DNA of 59,524 nt. Origin: Flavobacterium oncorhynchi (GTDB lineage: Bacteria > Bacteroidota > Bacteroidia > Flavobacteriales > Flavobacteriaceae). The notes beneath the pieces are model-generated. The model saw only the letters and a program-made list of their open reading frames with translations. It had not been told where the DNA came from and ran no database searches. Location: assembly GCF_002217355.1 (NCBI RefSeq), contig NZ_MUHA01000018.1, positions 1 through 59,524 of the forward strand. The letters are read 5' to 3'. Shown here in pieces: positions 38,489-47,103 of the stretch; the first letter of the stretch is position 1; each line of letters begins with the position of its first letter. Made by a program: the position numbers and the translations under genes.

Positions 38489-39136
38489 CTAGTTTCTTAT
38501 TTTTTCGATCACTTCAATTAAATTTTGAAATGCTTCGAGTGATTGATCGTAAGTTAAATGCTGCAGCATTTCTTTTGAGAATAAATTTGAACCAATTCCA
38601 ACACACACAACACCAGATTTAAACCAAGATTTTAAATTACTCTCTTCTAAAGTTACACCTCCAGTGGGCATTATTTTTAAGTTTGGAAAAGGTGCTTTTA
38701 TTGCTTTTACATATCCGGAGCCTCCAATTTTATCAGCAGGAAAAAGTTTTACAATTTCGGCTCCTTGTTTGTTGGCATAAAGGATTTCGTTTAATGTGGC
38801 CGCTCCTGGAATCCAGTAAATGTTGTTTTTAATGCAGTAATTGCCAATTTCTAAATCAGTGTGCGGACATACAATACAATCGGCGCCTAGTTTATGATAA
38901 GTTTCTGCATCTTCAATAGTCAAAATAGATCCAACCGCTATTTTAATGTTTAAATTGTTTGCCTTTTTAAAGTTTATCATTTGGCTGAAAACTTCTTTAG
39001 AGTCATTTGAACGCGCAGCAAACTCAATAATTTTAATGCCAGCATCAGCAGCTGATCGCAATATTATTTGGGCAGTTTCGATGTCGATTTGGGTTACTAA
39101 CGGAAGTACACCTTGCGTTTTTAAAATGCTGTACAT
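38489..39136 (-). CDS. eda: 2-dehydro-3-deoxyphosphogluconate (KDPG) aldolase
   Basis: Class I aldolase splitting KDPG to pyruvate and glyceraldehyde-3-phosphate. It shows the catalytic Glu in IKIIEFAARS (about residue 38), the family's PGAATLNEI turn (about 111-119), the Schiff-base lysine in EIVKLFPAD (about 130) and the phosphate-binding MPTGGV (about 156-161). 215 residues, typical. It lies between kdgK (9 bp) and the PLP enzyme (3 bp), so the three are certainly co-transcribed. Confidence 0.93.
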   Translation of the reverse strand: MYSILKTQGVLPLVTQIDIETAQIILRSAADAGIKIIEFAARSNDSKEVFSQMINFKKANNLNIKIAVGSILTIEDAETYHKLGADCIVCPHTDLEIGNYCIKNNIYWIPGAATLNEILYANKQGAEIVKLFPADKIGGSGYVKAIKAPFPNLKIMPTGGVTLEESNLKSWFKSGVVCVGIGSNLFSKEMLQHLTYDQSLEAFQNLIEVIEKIRN

Positions 39137-39145
39137 ATTCTTATT

Positions 39146-40177
39146 TTATCTATTAATTCTGTTACTTGAGCCATTTTTAATAAAATGACTTATTTCGGTA
39201 ATGTTGCTTATTGCGAAATCGCCGTGTATACTTTGTTTGATTACGCCGCAGGCTGTTGCCCATTCAATGCATTCTTGTCCAGATAATTTATTGGATAATC
39301 CGTATAATAATCCCGCATTGAAAGCGTCTCCAGAACCAATTTGGTCTGTTACAACATGTATTTTGTGTTCTTGAGTTTGGTAAAAATTGCCTTCATGAAT
39401 CAATAATCCTTTGTACAGATGCGCCTGCCCTTCAGATTTTCTAAAACTCATTGCCAATGTTTTTAAGTAGGGCATTTTTTCTTTTAGCAGCTCAAATGTT
39501 TTTTGAAATCGGTTTTCATCAGATTCATTTTTATCCGTTTTGATTCCGAAATAAATTTCAATAGCATCTAAATCGGCTACTGTAATTGTGCTGTATTGAA
39601 GTAAATTGGGCATAACTTCAGAAGGATGTTTTCCGTATTGCCATAATTTCGAGCGATAATTAAAATCAGAAGAAATAGGAAGTCCTTTTTTATGTGCGGT
39701 TAGAACTGCTTCTTTACAGGCTAAACCAGCTTCATTAGAAACTCCTGGACTTATTCCAGACCAGTGAAAATGAGTAATATTTTCTAATGCTTTATTCCAG
39801 TCAATTTGATCTTTTTGAATGGTTGCAAAAGAGGAATTGCTTCGGTCGTAAATTACCTGAGATTGTCTGATTTGATTTCCAGATTCAACAAAATATAAGC
39901 CTAAACGTTCTCCACCGTAAACACATTTTGAAGTATTAACATTGTATTTTTGAAGTTCGTTTATGGCTAATTGTGCTAGATCATTCTGAGGCAGACGGCT
40001 GATATAATCGGTTTGAATTCCGAGTTGGGAAAGTAAAACACAAACATTTGCTTCGGCGCCGCCTACATGAATTTTTATTTCATTGGCCTGAGTAAATCGG
40101 TTTCCATCAGCAACATTCATTCGGAGTAATAGCTCTCCAAAAGTTGCAATTCTTGTTTGTGAGGTAATTGTATTCAT
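39146..40177 (-). CDS. kdgK: 2-keto-3-deoxygluconate kinase (PfkB family)
   Basis: Ribokinase-fold sugar kinase that phosphorylates 2-keto-3-deoxygluconate to KDPG. The N-terminal substrate motif is HVGGAEANVCVLLSQLG (about residues 32-48). The C-terminal PfkB signature is TDQIGSGDAFNAGLLYG (about 281-297) with the catalytic Asp in GSGDAF. 343 residues. The PfkB family includes other sugar kinases, but the adjacent KDPG aldolase gene (9 bp) supports KDG as substrate. A long palindrome lies upstream, between it and the RidA gene. Confidence 0.88.
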   Translation of the reverse strand: MNTITSQTRIATFGELLLRMNVADGNRFTQANEIKIHVGGAEANVCVLLSQLGIQTDYISRLPQNDLAQLAINELQKYNVNTSKCVYGGERLGLYFVESGNQIRQSQVIYDRSNSSFATIQKDQIDWNKALENITHFHWSGISPGVSNEAGLACKEAVLTAHKKGLPISSDFNYRSKLWQYGKHPSEVMPNLLQYSTITVADLDAIEIYFGIKTDKNESDENRFQKTFELLKEKMPYLKTLAMSFRKSEGQAHLYKGLLIHEGNFYQTQEHKIHVVTDQIGSGDAFNAGLLYGLSNKLSGQECIEWATACGVIKQSIHGDFAISNITEISHFIKNGSSNRINR

Positions 40178-40188
40178 GGTTTTTGTTT

Positions 40189-40332
40189 TTTTGCCACTGA
40201 TTGCACTGATTAAAAGGATTTATAAACTGTGTGTTTAGATTTTTGTTAGCCACGAATTTCACGAATTACTTTTTACGCACCGAATTAGTGAAATTCGTGG
40301 CTAACAAAAAAATAATCCTTTTTAATCTGTGG
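40189..40332. repeat. long nested inverted repeat inside the catabolic operon
   Basis: Perfect 23-bp arms at 40240-40262 and 40288-40310 (containing TTAGCCACGAATTTCAC) around a 25-nt loop. Outside them GATTAAAAGGATT (near 40208-40220) and its near-inverse AATCCTTTTTTAATC (near 40314-40328) extend the palindrome. It fills the 165-bp gap between the RidA gene and kdgK. The CACGAATTTCAC unit is of the type dispersed in flavobacterial genomes. In mRNA it would be a very stable hairpin that could separate the two halves of the operon. Confidence 0.75.
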
Positions 40333-40342
40333 AATATCTTTT

Positions 40343-40810
40343 TTAATATAATTCGAAAACAGCTTCAACTTCCACAGGAATATTGTCTGGTAAAGACCCC
40401 ATTCCTACAGCACTTCTTACGCCAATTCCGTTTTCTTGTCCCCAAACTTCTGCAAACAATTCACTGCAGCCATTTATTACATAAGGATGTCTTAAAAAAT
40501 CGCCGTTGCAATTCACCATTCCAAGTACTTTTATGACTCTTTTTACTTTGTTTAGACTTCCAAAATTGGTTACAATTGTAGAAAGCATGGTTAGCCCCAC
40601 TTGTCTTGCAGCTAATTTTCCTTCTTCGATATCCATATCATCGCCAATTCGGCCAATGATTAAGGATTTGTCGTCTCTAACAGGGCCGTGACCTGAAAGG
40701 TATAAATATTTACCATCAACTAAATAGGGTTTGTAAATACCCAAAGGCTGAGGTGCTGGCGGTAAAGACAAACCAAGAGTGTCAAATTTTTCTTGAGGTA
40801 ATAAATTCAT
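40343..40810 (-). CDS. RidA/YjgF-family deaminase
   Basis: Trimeric enamine/imine deaminase that hydrolyses reactive 2-aminoacrylate-type intermediates released by PLP dehydratases. The core is recognisable (LYLSGHGPVRDD, the conserved Arg in GVRSAVGMGSLPDNIPVEVEAVFEL). At 155 residues it is longer than classical RidA (about 130), resembling the YjgF/chorismate-mutase-like subgroup. It lies 4 bp after the GntP gene and in one operon with a PLP lyase/dehydratase, a pairing that makes biochemical sense. Confidence 0.85.
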   Translation of the reverse strand: MNLLPQEKFDTLGLSLPPAPQPLGIYKPYLVDGKYLYLSGHGPVRDDKSLIIGRIGDDMDIEEGKLAARQVGLTMLSTIVTNFGSLNKVKRVIKVLGMVNCNGDFLRHPYVINGCSELFAEVWGQENGIGVRSAVGMGSLPDNIPVEVEAVFELY

Positions 40811-40814
40811 GATA

Positions 40815-42134
40815 TTAATGTATTATAGAGTTTAAAATAAAAACGAAAATGATTCCTAAAACAGATACTAATGATTCCATGACCGTCCATGATTTGAAAG
40901 TATCTTTCAGGCTGATATTAAAATATTCCTTGAACATCCAAAAACTTGGATCGTTTACATGTGAGCACATCAAGCTTCCTGCGCCTACTGACAAAACCAG
41001 TAAATTTGGGTCCAGTCCATTAAGTTGTAATAAAGGCAATAAAACGCTGGCAGTCATTAATCCGGCAGCGGTTGCAGAACCCACACAAACGCGAATGATT
41101 GCGGCCATTATCCAGGCCAATAAATACGGATGAATGTTTATTTGTGTTAAAGCAGCGACAATAGTGTCGTTTACACCGCTTACAATCATAACTTCTTTTA
41201 AACTTCCGGCACCGCCTACGATTAGAACAATTAACGCAACATCTTTAATGGCAATGGCATAATCATCCATTACAGAAACAAGACTTCGGTTCATTCTAAT
41301 TCCTAACGTATAAGTGCAAAGAAGTAAAGAAATCAGCATAATCATGCTTGGCTCTCCTAATGTTTTGCAAATGTTTATTAAGTTTTCATTTGATGAAATT
41401 AATGGCAGTAAAGAAGTAACGGTTAATCCGAAAACAGGAAATAAAGCAGAAAATAAACTAAGAGAAAAGCTTGGAAGTTTGCCTTGATTGGCAACTTCTT
41501 CAACATTTATAATTTCGTGATCCGATTCGGTTTTGATGTTTTTAAGTAAATTAGAAAACAATAAACCCGCAATAAAAATAGTTGGAATAGCTATTATTAT
41601 TCCGTAAATCAAAACCAGTCCAATGTCGGCATTTAAAATACTGCTTAACGCCATTGGAGAAGGATGTGGGGGCAAAAAACCGTGTGCTACCGAAAGCGAC
41701 GCAAGCATAGGGATTCCCAGATATACTTTTGATAATTTAAATTGATGGGCTACTGAAAAGATTAGAGGTACTAACAAAACAAATCCAACACTATAAAATA
41801 GAGGTATCCCAACAATAAAACCTGTAATCATTAAGCCTAAACGTACGTATTTTTTGCCTGTCCATCCCATAACTGTTTTGGCAATAACATTGGCCGCTCC
41901 TGATGAAACGGTTAGTTTTCCAATACAGGTTCCAAACACAATAATCAATGTGATTGAACCCAGCATTTCGCCTAAACCTTTTTGTACTGTTTGTGACAAT
42001 GTGTTTATTGGCAGGCCTAAAAATAGACCTGCTAATAAAGCTGTTATTATAAAAGCAATAAACGGATTGATTTTAAACCAAGCAATTTGAATGATTAAAA
42101 ATGCAATGCATGCCGTAAGAATTAAAATGCTCAT
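40815..42134 (-). CDS. GntP-family sugar-acid:H+ symporter
   Basis: Inner-membrane permease of the gluconate:H+ symporter family, 439 residues with about twelve hydrophobic helices. Family motifs include GLGEMLGSITLIIVFGTCIGKL near residue 50-72 (split here), HGFLPPHPSPMAL (about 155-167), IVGGAGSLKEVMIVSGV and CVGSATAAGLMTASVLLPLL near 360. It should bring an aldonic acid or amino-aldonic acid delivered by the SusCD pair (15 bp upstream) into the cytoplasm for KDG formation. Confidence 0.9.
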   Translation of the reverse strand: MSILILTACIAFLIIQIAWFKINPFIAFIITALLAGLFLGLPINTLSQTVQKGLGEMLGSITLIIVFGTCIGKLTVSSGAANVIAKTVMGWTGKKYVRLGLMITGFIVGIPLFYSVGFVLLVPLIFSVAHQFKLSKVYLGIPMLASLSVAHGFLPPHPSPMALSSILNADIGLVLIYGIIIAIPTIFIAGLLFSNLLKNIKTESDHEIINVEEVANQGKLPSFSLSLFSALFPVFGLTVTSLLPLISSNENLINICKTLGEPSMIMLISLLLCTYTLGIRMNRSLVSVMDDYAIAIKDVALIVLIVGGAGSLKEVMIVSGVNDTIVAALTQINIHPYLLAWIMAAIIRVCVGSATAAGLMTASVLLPLLQLNGLDPNLLVLSVGAGSLMCSHVNDPSFWMFKEYFNISLKDTFKSWTVMESLVSVLGIIFVFILNSIIH

Positions 42135-42149
42135 TTATGAATTGTGTTT

Positions 42150-43679
42150 TTATTTATCCCACCAGATTTTTGTTGTAAAAGTATCTGCTCCTTGTCGCTT
42201 AACCGCTTCTGCTAAGTTAGTCGAATTCACTGAATATTCGCCTGTTGGGTATTTTATACGTCTTGGAATTGTGCCATTTGTAACGTTTCCTGGATAATTT
42301 ACAGGAACCAAAACAGGATATCCTGTTCTTCTCCAGTTGGCATAAATTTCCTGTTCGTCAACAAACAAAGCAACATAAATTTGAGTGTGAATCTGATTCA
42401 TCTTTACGTCAAATGATCCTGAGGCATTATACGGATTTGCCGTTAAGTAAGGTGTTGCGTCTGCAATTGCATACGAGCTGCCATAAATTCCCATGTTAGC
42501 GAAAGATGCTTTTACACCTTTTTCATATAAATCCTTATCAGTTTCACTAGTATACCAGCCTCTTGCAGCAGCTTCTGCTAAATATAAGTTTGTTTCGGCA
42601 TTGCTTATAAGCACAAGCGGTGCATCGTATTTTAAAATGGTATTTTGATTTGGTTCAGAATAAGTTTGCTGTTCTTCTGGTGATGGAGCCGTTTTTATTC
42701 CGTTAGGAAAACCTTTTTGTACCGCCGCACTTGTATTTTGTACAGTTCCCTGCCATACTCCAGAGTAAACACTAATTCTAGGATCGGCAGTGTTTTTTAG
42801 TAAATCAATAAATGTTTTAGCCAGCTTACCGCCTTCACGGTTTGTTTTCCCATACGATCCAGCTGAATAATCTTCACTTCTAGAGTCAAAACCAACTGGA
42901 TTTCGGTTAAAGTTGTTTGGCCCATCTTTATATGTCATAATTGCGTTGTCGCCGCCATTTAAAATTACTCCGCCGGCAATCGCTTTGGTTACCCATGTTT
43001 TAGATAATGCAGGATCAACTTTAGACAATCTTAATCCTAAGCGAAGCATTAATGAATAAGAGAATTTTTTCCATTTTGCAACATCTCCAGCGTAAATAAA
43101 ATCGGCTTTGCCAAAACTTGGTTTAGCAGGATCTAATGCAATAGCTGCTTCGTCAAGTTCTTTCAACAAATCTTTGTATATGAATTCTTGTGAATCGTAT
43201 TTTGGAAGAAAAACGTTTGCACTATTTGCTTTTGCCGCTTCTGTATACGGAATGTCTCCGTACAAGTCGGTAATTTTATGATACAAGAAGGCTTTCCATA
43301 TTCTAGCAATATTAAGTTTATTACTGTCGTTCGGATTGCTTTTTACAGTGTTAATTACAATCTCTGTTTCGTTTAATGCCGTAGGGTAGGCTTGATTGAA
43401 ATACGCCGAGTAATACACTTCATTATTTAAGTATTTGTCTCCAACGCCGGAAGCTTCTTTATAAGTAGCATAATGCTGTAACATTCCGCCGCATTGCAGT
43501 ATGTTGGTAAAAAAATAGTTGTTTGCCAAGCCGTCCAGCTGCGCTCTGCTGAAAATAAAATTCGGATTTGGTTTTTCAACGGCATTTGGGTTGGAATTGA
43601 TTTCTTCAAAATCTTCCGTACAGGCTGTCATGCTTCCTAAAAGGATACCTGCTATATATAAAAGGGTTATCTTTTTCAT
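42150..43679 (-). CDS. SusD/RagB-like lipoprotein (SusD-like_2 type)
   Basis: Surface nutrient-binding partner of the SusC encoded 34 bp upstream. The signal peptide ends in lipobox SMTAC (Cys about residue 20, MKKITLLYIAGILLGSMTAC). EDFEEINSNPNAVEKPNP follows, a typical start of the SusD/RagB-like subfamily. TPR-like helices with KAFLYHKITDLYGDIPYTEA and late AEAAARGW and YANWRRTGYPVL motifs are present. 509 residues. Member of the DeoR-controlled regulon. Confidence 0.9.
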   Translation of the reverse strand: MKKITLLYIAGILLGSMTACTEDFEEINSNPNAVEKPNPNFIFSRAQLDGLANNYFFTNILQCGGMLQHYATYKEASGVGDKYLNNEVYYSAYFNQAYPTALNETEIVINTVKSNPNDSNKLNIARIWKAFLYHKITDLYGDIPYTEAAKANSANVFLPKYDSQEFIYKDLLKELDEAAIALDPAKPSFGKADFIYAGDVAKWKKFSYSLMLRLGLRLSKVDPALSKTWVTKAIAGGVILNGGDNAIMTYKDGPNNFNRNPVGFDSRSEDYSAGSYGKTNREGGKLAKTFIDLLKNTADPRISVYSGVWQGTVQNTSAAVQKGFPNGIKTAPSPEEQQTYSEPNQNTILKYDAPLVLISNAETNLYLAEAAARGWYTSETDKDLYEKGVKASFANMGIYGSSYAIADATPYLTANPYNASGSFDVKMNQIHTQIYVALFVDEQEIYANWRRTGYPVLVPVNYPGNVTNGTIPRRIKYPTGEYSVNSTNLAEAVKRQGADTFTTKIWWDK

Positions 43680-43713
43680 GTCTTTTAATTTAAAAATTAG
43701 AGATAAAATGAGT

Positions 43714-46700
43714 TTAAAATTTGATATTTAAACTTAAACCGAAACTTCTGGTTTTTGGCACTCCAAATTGTTCTACACCTTGTGCATTTCCTGCGCTGAA
43801 TACAGATTCAGGATCTACGTTTGGCGTTTTCTTGTAAAGAATAAACAGGTTTCTTGCAATAAATGAGATCGAAGCTCCTTGAAGTTTTGATAAACCTCTT
43901 ATTTTATCAACTGGTAATGTATAGCCTAATATTATCTGACGTAATTTTATAAAGCTTGCATCATAGATAAATGTTGATGAAATGCTTTTTAAACCATCAT
44001 AGTAATATCTCAAGTTTTCTGGAGCGATTACCATATCAACAGGATTTCCGTTTGTGTCAACACCTTTAATAGGCAATCCGTTTTCACGACCTTCAAGAGT
44101 CAATTTAGTTAATCCCATACGCGTTCCGTACAAATCAGTTCCAGAGTATAAGCTTCCGCCGAATTTACCATCAATTAAAAAGCTGAATGATACGTTTTTG
44201 TATTTGAATTCGTTCGTAATACCAGCTGTCCAAGGGTGTACACCTTCTCCTAATATTTCAAGTGGCCCTCTTGCAATTGCAGCTGAACCTCCGCTTAGAG
44301 TATATACAGTGTTTCCGTTTGCATCTTTAAGCGGTCTGTATCCTTTTATTGTGCTGTAAGGATGTCCAACATCACTTGTAATAGTTGCATAACCGTTTAC
44401 AGAAGTTGCCATCGTTATAGAGTTTAATCCATCTGTAAGTGCTTCAACTTTGTTCTCATTATAAGATCCGTTGAAACTTGCATCCCATGAAAAATTACGA
44501 GAGTTAATGATTTTACCGCTTAGTAAAAATTCAATTCCTTTATTTCTCATTTTTCCAAGGTTTAATAAAGCACTGTTTGCTCCTGAACCCGTTGAAATTG
44601 TAGTTTCGACAATGTCATTTGTAGTTGAACGATTGTACCATGCAAAATCTAGATTTAAGCGATTGTTGAAAAACCCTAAATCAGTTCCAACCTCAATTGT
44701 TGTTGAAGTTAAAGGGCTTAAAGTTGAATTTGGAACTCTGTTGCTTGTAGGTGTTTGCAGCTGTTCGCCATTATGTCCGCCTTGAACCATTGAGTATGAT
44801 TGGTTTAATGCATAAGGATCTGGTGTTGCACCTCCTACTTGAGCCCATGAACTTCTAAGTTTTGCAAATGAAATAAATTCAGGCATTTTTACAATATCAG
44901 AAACGATAATACTGGTTCCAACTGATGGATAAAATACAGAGTTATTGTCTTGCGAAAGTGTCGAGAACCAATCTTGACGACCTGTAAAGTTTAAAAACAC
45001 AACATTTTTATAATCTAAATCTACAGCGCCATAAACTGAGTTTGTTTTTGTTTTTCCGTAAGGATAGCTGTATGTAATTGTACCTAAGTTGCTTAGTGCA
45101 TAAAAATCATCCAATACAAAACCAGAACCCTCAATTCTTGTTTCATCTCTCAAAGTAGTACGAGAGTTTACACCCACTAATGCATTTAAAGAGAAGTTGT
45201 TGTAAATGTTTTTCTTAGTATAATTAAGAATAGCTTCAGAATTCAAATTAGACAATTTCATTTTTGAACCTTGCGCATATCCAACAGGATTGTTTAAAGT
45301 TGTTTTTGGGATGTATCCAAAGAAATCATAGTTTGTAAAATCTTGACCAATTCTACCTTGAAGAAATAATTCAGGAGTAAAGTTCAGTTTTACATTCAAC
45401 ATACCGATAAAACGGTTTTTAGTATCGCTGTTTTTTATTTTATTGACAACAAAATAAGGGTTCGTAGCAATTGCAACTGGGTTCCAAGCTTCTTCAATAC
45501 CATTTTCATCATAACCTGGAGCAAGATTTCTAATGTCAACCGTATTGGCAATCATATAAGTTCCCCAGTTTGGGTTTGCCTCAGCATCTGAAACCGTAAC
45601 TCTATTATTGTTTTTTTCTAAATTGTATTGCGCTACCACATCAAATTTTAACCAATCAGTTAAGTTTACATTGCTCGCAATATTTACGCTTTTACGGTTA
45701 AAACCAGAGTTTGGTACAACAGATTGATTGTCCATATTAGAAAATGAAAGACGTCCTGTTGCTTTTTCAGTTCCGCCGGATAAAGCGATCGAATTGATAA
45801 AAGTTGTTCCTGTTTCGTAGAAATTCTTAATGTTATTTTTTTGAGGGCTGTAAGGTCTTTTTACTCCGTCAAATTGAATAACGTCAGTTCCGTCCATTTT
45901 TGCTCCCCAAGACCAACGGCCATAATTTATTGCCTCTGCCTTAGTAGTTGGTTTTTTATTAGCGTCTCCAGACCCATATTCGTACTGCCAATCTGGTATG
46001 ATCGAAGGCGTTTCGAAAGTAAAAGAAGTATTGTATTCAACTCCAATTCCTTTTTGAATTGAACCTCTTTTTGTCTGAATCAAGATTACACCATTTGCGG
46101 CATTTGCACCGTACAATGCCGCTGCCGTTCCACCTTTAAGAACCGTAATGGTTTTAATATCGTCTGGGTTTATAACAGCAGTTCCGTCACCTCGGTCAAC
46201 ATTAATTCTGGTTTGTCCCGCACCATTTCCAATTCCAGGTAAATTAAGCTGTGTATTGTCAATAGGTAAGTCGTTTACCACATACATCGGCTGGTTGTTT
46301 CCGTTTAAGGAACCATTTCCTCTAATAACGACCCTTGTTGAACCGTTTGGTCCCGTTGCAGTGCTGCTTACGTTTACACCGGCAATTTTTCCAACTAAAG
46401 CATTCGAGATATTAGTTTCTTTAGCCTTTGTAAATTCAGTTCCTTTTAATTCAGTTACCGCATAAGCAACGGCTTTACTGCTTTTTTTAACCCCTAATGC
46501 GGTTACTAAAACCTGATCTAAAACATTTTCTGCAGGTTTTAAACGTATAACTAAATCTTTAGCTGCATTTAATTCATATTCTAAAGTTGCGTAACCCATG
46601 TAAGAAACGATAATATGAGTTTCGTTTTCTGGAACATTTAATTTGAATTTTCCTGTTTCATCAGTAATAGATGCATTTTTTTTATTGCCTTTAGCATAAA

Positions 46701-46869
46701 TTGTTGCACCTGCAATTGGCATTCCATCATCCTGACCAATTACTTGGCCTGAAATTTCAACCTGACTGCTTTGTTGCTCAAAAAGATGTTTTTTAATTGC
46801 AGTCTCTTTCGCGTTTGCTGAGAAGATTATCCCCCCAATAAACACTAATGAAATTAACTTTGTTTTCAT
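43714..46869 (-). CDS. SusC/RagA-family TonB-dependent receptor (no STN domain)
   Basis: Outer-membrane importer, first gene of the catabolic operon. Signal peptide (about residues 1-20), a carboxypeptidase-D-regulatory-like domain (about 35-115, VEISGQVIGQDDGMPIAGATI), TonB box/plug (about 115-260, DQVLVTALGVKKSSKAVAYAV; TVLKGGTAAALYGANAANGVILIQTK, split over the plug) and a beta-barrel. 1051 residues. Unlike the SusC at 11.8 kb it lacks an STN signalling domain and no sigma/anti-sigma pair lies nearby. This fits control by the DeoR-family protein through the two operators in its promoter. Confidence 0.93.
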   Translation of the reverse strand: MKTKLISLVFIGGIIFSANAKETAIKKHLFEQQSSQVEISGQVIGQDDGMPIAGATIYAKGNKKNASITDETGKFKLNVPENETHIIVSYMGYATLEYELNAAKDLVIRLKPAENVLDQVLVTALGVKKSSKAVAYAVTELKGTEFTKAKETNISNALVGKIAGVNVSSTATGPNGSTRVVIRGNGSLNGNNQPMYVVNDLPIDNTQLNLPGIGNGAGQTRINVDRGDGTAVINPDDIKTITVLKGGTAAALYGANAANGVILIQTKRGSIQKGIGVEYNTSFTFETPSIIPDWQYEYGSGDANKKPTTKAEAINYGRWSWGAKMDGTDVIQFDGVKRPYSPQKNNIKNFYETGTTFINSIALSGGTEKATGRLSFSNMDNQSVVPNSGFNRKSVNIASNVNLTDWLKFDVVAQYNLEKNNNRVTVSDAEANPNWGTYMIANTVDIRNLAPGYDENGIEEAWNPVAIATNPYFVVNKIKNSDTKNRFIGMLNVKLNFTPELFLQGRIGQDFTNYDFFGYIPKTTLNNPVGYAQGSKMKLSNLNSEAILNYTKKNIYNNFSLNALVGVNSRTTLRDETRIEGSGFVLDDFYALSNLGTITYSYPYGKTKTNSVYGAVDLDYKNVVFLNFTGRQDWFSTLSQDNNSVFYPSVGTSIIVSDIVKMPEFISFAKLRSSWAQVGGATPDPYALNQSYSMVQGGHNGEQLQTPTSNRVPNSTLSPLTSTTIEVGTDLGFFNNRLNLDFAWYNRSTTNDIVETTISTGSGANSALLNLGKMRNKGIEFLLSGKIINSRNFSWDASFNGSYNENKVEALTDGLNSITMATSVNGYATITSDVGHPYSTIKGYRPLKDANGNTVYTLSGGSAAIARGPLEILGEGVHPWTAGITNEFKYKNVSFSFLIDGKFGGSLYSGTDLYGTRMGLTKLTLEGRENGLPIKGVDTNGNPVDMVIAPENLRYYYDGLKSISSTFIYDASFIKLRQIILGYTLPVDKIRGLSKLQGASISFIARNLFILYKKTPNVDPESVFSAGNAQGVEQFGVPKTRSFGLSLNIKF

Positions 46870-46912
46870 AATTTTTTGGTTTTCACGTTTTTTTTTGGTT
46901 TTTATTGGCGAT

Positions 46913-46920
46913 CAAATATA
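46913..46920 (-). promoter_or_regulatory. -7 promoter box of susC (TATATTTG on the minus strand)
   Basis: Perfect TAnnTTTG on the minus strand, 43 bp before the susC start codon. The nearest operator starts after exactly 19 nt, as at the GH20 promoter. Confidence 0.65.
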
Positions 46921-46939
46921 TATATTTATTTTTCACATT

Positions 46940-46974
46940 TGCATTTTTTTTGCAAGAAATGCATTTTTTTTGCA
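46940..46974. promoter_or_regulatory. tandem TGCA-N7-TGCA operators upstream of susC
   Basis: Two identical 15-bp copies of TGCATTTTTTTTGCA at 46940-46954 and 46960-46974, start-to-start 20 bp (about two helical turns). The proximal copy covers the -33 region. The same motif precedes the GH20 gene (35367-35381). Confidence 0.7.
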
Positions 46975-47103
46975 TATTTTTTTCCTGATGTATTTTTGTT
47001 TTCCAAAAAAAGTGCAGTTTTAAAAGGCTGTTTGAGAAAATTTTGCAACGAAGACTTTTTTAGAAGGAAATCTTTTTTAGCTGAAAATTCGTATTTTTGA
47101 GAT

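Noticed and set aside
40231..40536. 101-aa plus-strand ORF
   Set aside because: Runs through the long palindrome and antisense to the RidA gene.
47092..47099. TATTTTTG as the certain promoter of the nitrilase gene
   Set aside because: It ends 4 bp before the ATG and has no -33 partner; it would demand a leaderless transcript, so I mention it only in the gene entry.
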